Source: Sphingopyxis panaciterrae (lineage in GTDB: Bacteria > Pseudomonadota > Alphaproteobacteria > Sphingomonadales > Sphingomonadaceae). From it: DNA of 64,000 nucleotides. This document shows, one piece after another, positions 58,313 through 64,000 of this stretch. The stretch's first letter is position 1; the number at the start of each line of letters is the position of its first letter. The stretch spans positions 124,001 through 188,000 of the forward strand of contig NZ_JAASQN010000001.1 in the NCBI RefSeq assembly GCF_011762125.1, read 5' to 3'. The notes beneath the pieces were generated by a model. The model was not told the DNA's origin and did not search any database. It saw only the letters and a program-made list of their open reading frames with translations. The position numbers and the translations under genes are program-made.

Positions 58313-58897
58313 TCACCCGCGGCGACGGTGGTTCGCTTGCCATCGTCGCACCGCGACGGGCATGGTGACGCCGCCCGACAGGATTTCTATCGTGGCAAGT
58401 CCGGACGGCAATAGGGCGCCGCCGAAGAGGTTTTCGGCGCTCGCACCCAGCCGGATATATCGGGCAGTCACGGCTTTCCGCGGGAAGCGGGCAAGGCGAT
58501 TCGCCGGGTCGGCAAGATGCTCCGCGCGCCAGCTGACGAGCGGTTGCATTTCCCCAAACGCCGGATCATCGGAACAGTCGATGCAGAAATGGACCGGGGA
58601 CCGGTGTCCCGGCACCACGCCGGTCTCCACCGGGCGCAACCGGATCGCATCGATCGGCCTGGCGGCGCCCAGGTCGATCTGGACCCAGCCGAAATCCTCG
58701 TGCTGCTCCCCGTGCCGCTCCCCGTCTTGGGACGAAAGCCGGTAATAGCGCGCGAGCGAAGCGATGATCGGCGGGGCGTCCGCCCGGAGAGGTAATGCGC
58801 CCGCGCGGGCTGACCCCGATGGCAGGAGAGGGGCGGCGACAAGGCCGAGCCCGCCGATCGCCGATCGCGCGATAAATTGTCGCCGGTTCGTGTGCAT
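58313..58897 (-). CDS. Tat-exported discoidin (F5/8 type C)-like domain protein
   Basis: A 194-residue protein. The start MHTNRRQFIARSAIGGLGLV is a twin-arginine signal. The rest reads like a single carbohydrate-binding discoidin domain: IIASLARYYRLSSQDGERHG, DFGWVQIDLGAARPIDAIRL, RPVETGVVPGHRSPVHFCID, RKAVTARYIRLGASAENLFG. No catalytic domain follows, though such domains usually sit in front of a glycosidase, so this could be a truncated enzyme. It lies upstream of the ATP-grasp gene on the same strand. Confidence 0.65.
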   Translation of the reverse strand: MHTNRRQFIARSAIGGLGLVAAPLLPSGSARAGALPLRADAPPIIASLARYYRLSSQDGERHGEQHEDFGWVQIDLGAARPIDAIRLRPVETGVVPGHRSPVHFCIDCSDDPAFGEMQPLVSWRAEHLADPANRLARFPRKAVTARYIRLGASAENLFGGALLPSGLATIEILSGGVTMPVAVRRWQANHRRRG

Positions 58898-58930
58898 TGC
58901 TCGATCCCCTGAAACCCCGATCCCGCCTGT

Positions 58931-60199
58931 TCAAAGATAGAATGGCGTATTCGTTATCTGTTCGCAGCCGTCCTTTGTGACCAGAACATGGTCTTCGAGG
59001 CCGCTCATGCCCACCCCTGGATGCTTCATAAAGGCTTCGACGGCGATCAGCATGCCGGGCTCATAGGGTTCGTCGATCTTTTCATATTCCTTGAACATGA
59101 TTTCGTTGGCCGATGTGCCCTGCTCTTCCTTGATGTCCTCAAGCGCGCCGGGATCGCCTGCCGGAATGATGTGCGGTCCGTAGAATGTGCCCATCTGATG
59201 GCCGAAAATTCCCAGATTCAGGTCGATGCCATCCCCCGCATAACGCAAGGCGGCTTGTTCGCCGATCGCCCCGAGCTGCCTTGGGGTGACGCCGGGGCGG
59301 ATCGCCCTGATGATCGCCTTGCACACTTCGGTGGCGCCTTCCAGGATATGTCGCTGTTCCTTCGTCGGACGGCCCCCGCAAACGGCGGTGCGGCCGGGAT
59401 CGAGCCAATAGCCCTGGAAGATCGGCCCCTGAATCCATCCGCGCACCATGTCGCCCTTTTTCGGCGCGCTGGTGTCATAGCCGCAGAGCATGTCGCCGAG
59501 GAGGAAGCGCTCCGCATGCGCGCCATGATGCATGTCGATGCGTGAAAAGCACCCGCCGCGCCGCATGATTTCCATCGCCGTGCGCGCCGCGGCCTCCGCC
59601 GATGTCTCGCCGGCGATCAGCGCGTCCATGCCGGCGGCCAAGGCATGGGTGGTGATATCGCCCGCGGTCCTGAACGCCTCCTGTTCGCGCTTCGACTTCA
59701 CGCGCTGGGGTTCGAGCAGGAACCATTCGTCGGTCACCCATTCGATCTGCGGGGTCAGGCTGCGCAATCGCCGATCGTAAAGCCCGGGAAGCACGTCATC
59801 GCCGACCACCGCGACGCGCCCCTCGATGCCGTGCTTGCGGAAATATTCGGGAAGCCCGGTGATCAGGCTTGGTTCGTGGACGATCAGTTCGCCGCAGACG
59901 GCCTTGGCATATTCGGTTTCTTGCGGCGGCTGGGCGCTATGCAGTTCGGGCGCGCGGCCGTCCCTGAACAGCACCGCCGAAAAGGTCCAGGCGCCCATCT
60001 GGACGTCGTCCGCCCAATCCTGGCCCGTGCCATTATTGGCGAAGTTCGTGAGCCAGAGACCATTGCCAAGCCGGTCATAGGACCCAGCCCCGCGCGACCA
60101 GACGAGCAGATGGTCATAACCCTTCGCGCGCATCGCGTCCCACACCCGCTGCCAGCGCGCCTCATATTCCTCGCGCGGAAAATAATTGTTGGCGGCCAC
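58931..60199 (-). CDS. M24-family metallopeptidase-like protein
   Basis: A 422-residue creatinase/prolidase-fold protein. The C-terminal pita-bread domain shows REQEAFRTAGDITTHALAAG, FLLGDMLCGYDTSAPKKGDM, RGWIQGPIFQGYWLDPGRTA, LNLGIFGHQMGTFYGPHIIP and the final Glu in YEPGMLIAVEAFMKHPGVGM. The classical five metal ligands are only partly obvious, so metal binding is not certain and it may be a hydrolase rather than a peptidase. Cytosolic. It is between the discoidin protein and a TonB receptor, probably in one operon. Confidence 0.87.
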   Translation of the reverse strand: MAANNYFPREEYEARWQRVWDAMRAKGYDHLLVWSRGAGSYDRLGNGLWLTNFANNGTGQDWADDVQMGAWTFSAVLFRDGRAPELHSAQPPQETEYAKAVCGELIVHEPSLITGLPEYFRKHGIEGRVAVVGDDVLPGLYDRRLRSLTPQIEWVTDEWFLLEPQRVKSKREQEAFRTAGDITTHALAAGMDALIAGETSAEAAARTAMEIMRRGGCFSRIDMHHGAHAERFLLGDMLCGYDTSAPKKGDMVRGWIQGPIFQGYWLDPGRTAVCGGRPTKEQRHILEGATEVCKAIIRAIRPGVTPRQLGAIGEQAALRYAGDGIDLNLGIFGHQMGTFYGPHIIPAGDPGALEDIKEEQGTSANEIMFKEYEKIDEPYEPGMLIAVEAFMKHPGVGMSGLEDHVLVTKDGCEQITNTPFYL

Positions 60200-60224
60200 G
60201 TTCCGTCTCCCGAAAATAAGCCGA

Positions 60225-62483
60225 TCAGCCCTTGATGCGGACCGTCAGGCCGATGGTTCGCGGCGTCGCATAGGTCACATTTTCAAACACGCCCGAAATC
60301 GTGCTGACCGCTCCCGAACCGATACCCAGGATGCCACGCTTGTTGAAGGCATTGCGGACGAACAGGCTGATATCGAGAGTGTCGCCCTCGGCGCCGATGT
60401 CGAAATTCGCAATGTCGTAAGCCGGACGGAACCGCCCCGAGTTGAGTGCGCCATCGATACCGAAAGGTGTCTTTCCGACATGCTGCCAGGCTCCGCGGGC
60501 ATAGACTTCCCACGCATCGCTCACCGGATGGCGCAGTTCGGACGAAAGCGAGAATTTCCAGCGCGGCGTTTCAGGGATCGGGTCGCCCTTGGCATAGCCT
60601 GCCGAGGCGCCGAAATCGGCCGGGACGCTGGAAAAGGTCGCGTCGGTGTAGCTCATTTGCCCGCTGATCATCACATGGCGCGACGGACGCAGGCTCATTT
60701 CCAGTTCGGCGCCGTCGATGCGGGCGTCGCCGGCATTGGCGAAGAACTGGATGCCGCAGGGGTCCGGGATCGAAAGCTGGATGCCCTTTTGTTCGATCCG
60801 ATAGGCGGCACCGTTTACGGTCAGCACCCGATCGGATGTTTCGACCTTGGCCCCGACCTCGTAGTTCCAGACCGAATCGGGATTGAAGACCTGACCCGCC
60901 GATTCGGCAAGCGCGCATCCGAGTGCCGGGGAGATCGCTGCGTTTGCGCCGCCGGCCCGGAAGCCGCGCGAGACGGTGGCATAAAGGGTGGCGTTGTCGA
61001 TGGGTTGGTATTTCACCGTGAAACGCGGGCTGGCGCTCGTCGTCTTCGCGGTGCCGCGCGGCGAGTCCTCTCCGCATAGAACGCCGGGAATAGCTTCCCG
61101 GCAGCTCGCCTCGAGCGTGTTCTTCAGTTGATAAACCCGCACCCCGGCGATCAGTTCGAGCTGGTCGGTGGCCTTGAAATTGATTTCGGCGAAGCCGGCG
61201 ATCTGCTGCTCGGAGGTTTTCTGGATATAGTTATAGCTGTTCGGTCCGACCGGGCCGTCGGCCGGGCCGAACAGGTCGTTGAGCAGATCGGAAAATGCCT
61301 GCCCCTCGAAATCCTCGCCCAGCGTCTGGTTGGTGTGGCTGAAATAGAGGCCCGCGATCCAGTTGAGCGGGCCGCCGTTCGACGAGGTCAGCCGCAATTC
61401 CTGCGCATAGGTGTCCGCCTTGCCCGGCGTCCGGCTGCCGAACGGCGCGAACTCGCCGAAAATATTGTGGCTGAGCAGGCTATAGTCGTGGAGTGAGTCC
61501 GCCTTTTTGCGAAGGAAGGAACTCGATGAAACCAGATCGATATCGCCGAGCTTCTTCTCGACGGTCAGGTTGGCGACGAACAGGTCGGTGCGCGATGGTT
61601 CCGGGCCGATCGCACTCGCACGGCCGAAACCCGGCAGGTTGGTCTGCGTCGCAATCGGATTGCCGCCGTTGATCCGCTGAAAGAACAGGCTTGGCGTGAG
61701 CGTGAGATCGTCGCCGGCCTCCAGCCGCACCGCGGCGCGGATGCCGAAGACTTCGGCACCGTTGGCGTTCTTCTCGGCCAGCCTGTCGGCGGATTGCGGC
61801 GCGGAAAAACCCGCGAGCGTGCCGTTGTAGCGATCGATATAGCCGGCGATCTTCTCATAAGTACCGGTCAGGCGCAGCGCCGCGTTGGCTGCAATCGGCA
61901 GGTTGATGGCTGCCTTTGCGCCAAATCCTTCGCCGCCGCCCTTGACGCTGTTGACGAAGGCCTCGCCGTGCGCGCCGAAAGCCGAAGGATCGGGCTGGTT
62001 GGTGATGAAGCGAATGGTCCCGCCGGTCGAACTCGATCCGAACAGCGTGCCTTGCGGCCCGCGCAGGACTTCGACGCGCTGCATGTCGAACAGATCGATG
62101 CTCGGCGTGCCGCTGTAGACATCGGTCCGGAAATCGAACGGCGTATCGTTGATATAGACCGCGACCGCCGGCGCGAGGCCGAGATCGGTGCCGAGACCGC
62201 GAAGCCCGATGTTGGACTCGCCCGGACCGACGGGCGTGAAGGTCAGGCTGGGCGTATTGCGGACCAGGCTTTCGGTGTCGCGGATTGCCAGGCGCTCGAG
62301 CGCCTCGCTGCCAAAGGCGGTCACCGCCTGCGGCACGTCCTGAAGCCGGCTTTCGCGCCGCTGGGCGGTCACGACAATGTCGCCGCCCGACCCTTCGCCG
62401 GTGCCGGCTTCGCTCTGCGCATATGCCGGCGGGGCAAGGACGCAGCCCGTCAGCAAGGAAATCATCATGGTCCGCTTCAACAT
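60225..62483 (-). CDS. TonB-dependent outer-membrane receptor
   Basis: A 752-residue receptor with signal MLKRTMMISLLTGCVLAPPA-YAQ and the plug sequence GDIVVTAQRRESRLQDVPQA (TonB box followed by the QDVP motif of sphingomonad receptors). EVLRGPQGTLFGSSSTGGTI and the C-terminal TLDISLFVRNAFNKRGILG, TYATPRTIGLTVRIKG with terminal beta strand are all present. Ligand unknown; the neighbours (M24 hydrolase, oxygenase, MFS) suggest a peptide-like or aromatic nutrient. It starts 56 nt after the oxygenase gene. Confidence 0.93.
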   Translation of the reverse strand: MLKRTMMISLLTGCVLAPPAYAQSEAGTGEGSGGDIVVTAQRRESRLQDVPQAVTAFGSEALERLAIRDTESLVRNTPSLTFTPVGPGESNIGLRGLGTDLGLAPAVAVYINDTPFDFRTDVYSGTPSIDLFDMQRVEVLRGPQGTLFGSSSTGGTIRFITNQPDPSAFGAHGEAFVNSVKGGGEGFGAKAAINLPIAANAALRLTGTYEKIAGYIDRYNGTLAGFSAPQSADRLAEKNANGAEVFGIRAAVRLEAGDDLTLTPSLFFQRINGGNPIATQTNLPGFGRASAIGPEPSRTDLFVANLTVEKKLGDIDLVSSSSFLRKKADSLHDYSLLSHNIFGEFAPFGSRTPGKADTYAQELRLTSSNGGPLNWIAGLYFSHTNQTLGEDFEGQAFSDLLNDLFGPADGPVGPNSYNYIQKTSEQQIAGFAEINFKATDQLELIAGVRVYQLKNTLEASCREAIPGVLCGEDSPRGTAKTTSASPRFTVKYQPIDNATLYATVSRGFRAGGANAAISPALGCALAESAGQVFNPDSVWNYEVGAKVETSDRVLTVNGAAYRIEQKGIQLSIPDPCGIQFFANAGDARIDGAELEMSLRPSRHVMISGQMSYTDATFSSVPADFGASAGYAKGDPIPETPRWKFSLSSELRHPVSDAWEVYARGAWQHVGKTPFGIDGALNSGRFRPAYDIANFDIGAEGDTLDISLFVRNAFNKRGILGIGSGAVSTISGVFENVTYATPRTIGLTVRIKG

Positions 62484-62539
62484 ATCAATCCCTCTCGATT
62501 ATTTTCTTGTTTCGGCGTCGATCCGCCGCGCGGCACCCT

Positions 62540-63325
62540 TTACGGCGCCGCAAGCACTTCGGTGCGGCCGAGCCCGTTTTGCTTGACCGTGTCCGCGTAA
62601 ATGAAACCAGGCTCGCGATGGTAGCTGAGCAGCGCGATGATCCGCTGCGTGTTTCCGGCAACCTCGGTCACGCGGTGCAACGCCCGGCGGCCGCGGAAGA
62701 GCAGCAGGGTACCCGCCCCGACCTTCTGAAGGCGGGTTCGGGGCGACGCGCCGTCGAGAATGGCGTGGATATCCTCGGGCGGCGCATCGTCGACGCCGGG
62801 GGCATATTCGAACGCGCCGCCGGTTTCGGCCTCCTGGAGCAACAGCGAGACGACGAAGTCATTGTCGTCGAAATGCCAGCCCTGCTGATCGCCCACGCCC
62901 ATATAGGTGAGGTTGATGTTGATCAGCGGATCGGCGATCGTGTGGAGGCTGTCGATGTCCAGCGCGTCGCGGACGAGCGACATCAGCTCTTCCGATTCAT
63001 AGAAGCGGCGCAGCGCGCCGGCCGAATCGAGCAGGTCCGACCCCAATATCCACATCGAATAGGGCGAGGTGCGGCTGCGCAGTTCTTCGTCGGCAACGGC
63101 CGCGATCGGGCCTTGCGGGTTGAAGCCGAGCCGCTGGTCCCGGCGGTAGGCGAGGGGGAATTTCGCGGCGGCTTCGGCCACCATCTCGGCCAGCGCATCG
63201 GGCGCGATGAAACCGGGAAAGGCGGCCGCGCCATCCGCTCCGAGCTGGCTGGCGGCCCGGTCGACGATCGCGGCACGACGATCGGGATCGGACAGGGGAT
63301 ATAGCGTGGCGTTGACGATCGACAT
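62540..63325 (-). CDS. 2-oxoglutarate/Fe(II)-dependent oxygenase
   Basis: Start at ATG 63325, with CAGGAG at good spacing, gives 261 residues. The double-stranded beta-helix iron site is QQGWHFDDNDFVVSLLLQEA (His, Asp) with the distal His in RRALHRVTEVAGNTQRIIAL and the Arg for 2-oxoglutarate. Because Asp is present (HxD), it should be a hydroxylase, not a halogenase (HxG). The wording resembles the ArpA/HalD-like group that acts on free or carrier-bound amino acids. First gene upstream of the TonB receptor; substrate unknown. Confidence 0.85.
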   Translation of the reverse strand: MSIVNATLYPLSDPDRRAAIVDRAASQLGADGAAAFPGFIAPDALAEMVAEAAAKFPLAYRRDQRLGFNPQGPIAAVADEELRSRTSPYSMWILGSDLLDSAGALRRFYESEELMSLVRDALDIDSLHTIADPLININLTYMGVGDQQGWHFDDNDFVVSLLLQEAETGGAFEYAPGVDDAPPEDIHAILDGASPRTRLQKVGAGTLLLFRGRRALHRVTEVAGNTQRIIALLSYHREPGFIYADTVKQNGLGRTEVLAAP

Positions 63326-63444
63326 GAAGGCTCCTGACAAAGACGGCCGGAAGAAATCCGCTCCATGAGATAATCGCATGCATGGAGCCTGCCGCCAGAA
63401 GAGTATTTCTGTGTTAGCATCTCGAAATGTGATGGATCAGAATC

Positions 63445-64000
63445 TCAATCGGCCGGACGGGCGCGCAAGCTGACCGTCCCTGCGACGGCAAGGACGACGC
63501 ACAGGAGGCAAAAGGCTCCAACGGCACCAAGCGACAGATTCTGGAGCAGCAGCCCGCCGATCGCCGGCCCGATCGCGAGGCCGCCGCCGGTCACCGCCGG
63601 GGTCAGCGCGATCAGCCGCCCGTCGCGGTCGACCGATGCCAGCAGGCCGAATTGAAACGCATATTGAAAGGGCCAGGCAAAGGCGAACAGGCTGACCGAA
63701 AGGATGAAGGGCGCGGTGCCGGACAGGAACGCAAGCCCCCCGACACCGGCGACGAGGAGGCCGAGCCCCGACAACAGGCCGACGGTCCGCGGCAGGCGAT
63801 CGGCCACCACGCTCGCGACGAGCGAACCCGCGAGGCTGCCGAACGCCGAAACGGACAGCGCGAAGGCGACCGTCCCGGGCGCGAGCCCCTTGCCGATGCC
63901 GATGCGTTCGAGAAACGGCCACAGCGAGGCCATGCCGACGAAATAGAGGAGGATGCACCCCAGCGCGCCAATGACAAGCGGGTTGGCGGACAGCCGGCTC
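63445..64000 (-). CDS. Major facilitator superfamily transporter (5' end missing)
   Basis: The frame is open at the window edge, and the last 185 residues of the protein are present, ending SLRARPAD. Six membrane helices are visible (GALGCILLYFVGMASLWPFL, VAFALSVSAFGSLAGSLVAS, VGLLSGLGLLVAGVGGLAFL, FILSVSLFAFAWPFQYAFQF, LTPAVTGGGLAIGPAIGGLL, GAVGAFCLLCVVLAVAGTVS). This is the second half of a 12-helix MFS permease. It is on the same strand as the oxygenase, TonB and M24 genes and may export or import their substrate. Confidence 0.88.
   Translation of the reverse strand, partial: SRLSANPLVIGALGCILLYFVGMASLWPFLERIGIGKGLAPGTVAFALSVSAFGSLAGSLVASVVADRLPRTVGLLSGLGLLVAGVGGLAFLSGTAPFILSVSLFAFAWPFQYAFQFGLLASVDRDGRLIALTPAVTGGGLAIGPAIGGLLLQNLSLGAVGAFCLLCVVLAVAGTVSLRARPAD

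Noticed and set aside
1..64000. CRISPR arrays, tRNA or rRNA genes, prophage or complete insertion sequences
   Set aside because: No regularly spaced repeats, no tRNA T-loop signature with acceptor pairing, no phage structural genes and no transposase were seen on either strand.

Overview
The window is high-GC alphaproteobacterial chromosome, almost certainly from a sphingomonad (Sphingopyxis or a close relative). The grounds are a SciP-type CtrA inhibitor, an alphaproteobacterial class I ribonucleotide reductase, two large TonB-dependent receptors of sphingomonad type, an acyl-CoA-dehydrogenase-rich gene set, and dispersed palindromic repeats built on CCCGGxxTTGAxCCGGG and CCCCCGCGAAGGCGGGGG. 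No rRNA, tRNA, CRISPR array, prophage or complete insertion sequence was recognised.

Layout. 1-2931: the end of a beta-propeller (YVTN-type) protein, then a compact cassette: a 47/48-residue peptide gene, a strong intercistronic hairpin, and two translationally coupled genes (an unknown protein with a HEAT-like tail and a cysteine-dioxygenase-like cupin with a HEAT-like tail). It looks like an undescribed peptide-modification (RiPP-like) system and is my main candidate for novelty. 3294-16223: housekeeping (lepA, sciP, mnmA) mixed with small exported, membrane or acidic hypothetical proteins, a DsbA/FrnE protein, an exported SNase-like nuclease and an EptA-like membrane protein. 16224-20206: an accessory block. 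It holds an HNH endonuclease gene bracketed by 29-bp direct repeats and a truncated paralogue tail, then an AT-richer three-gene operon (MT-A70 methyltransferase, unknown 361-residue protein, PIN-domain toxin). This is a likely defence or addiction module and my second candidate. 20335-23472: nrdA-nrdB. 24047-24109: a 20-codon ORF with a textbook ribosome binding site, CtrA-like boxes upstream and a terminator. 24219-43475: a CHASE2-EAL phosphodiesterase, acyl-CoA dehydrogenase, tsaC, EamA transporter, S10 peptidase, SDR, acyl-CoA carboxylase beta chain, LytTR regulator, acyltransferase 3, S41 peptidase, HxlR regulator, NIPSNAP protein and enoyl-CoA hydratase.

43594-58211 reads as a sulfate-ester scavenging region. 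It has three exported arylsulfatases with the CxPxR (CSPTR/CSPSR) maturation motif, a lipoprotein formylglycine-generating enzyme, a TetR regulator with a palindromic operator, a TonB receptor/TauD-AtsK-type dioxygenase/sulfatase operon headed by a 59-codon ORF, and a TauE/SafE (TSUP) exporter coupled to an ATP-grasp protein. 58313-64000 is a second uptake and catabolic cluster: a Tat-exported discoidin-domain protein, M24 peptidase, TonB receptor, 2-oxoglutarate/Fe(II) oxygenase and an MFS transporter cut by the window end.

Two copies of a ~145-bp imperfect palindrome (10768-10913 and 42025-42169) show compensatory base changes in their arms and begin inside the TAG stop codon of the upstream gene. 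All functional assignments come from reading translated sequence and motifs by eye; no database search was possible.
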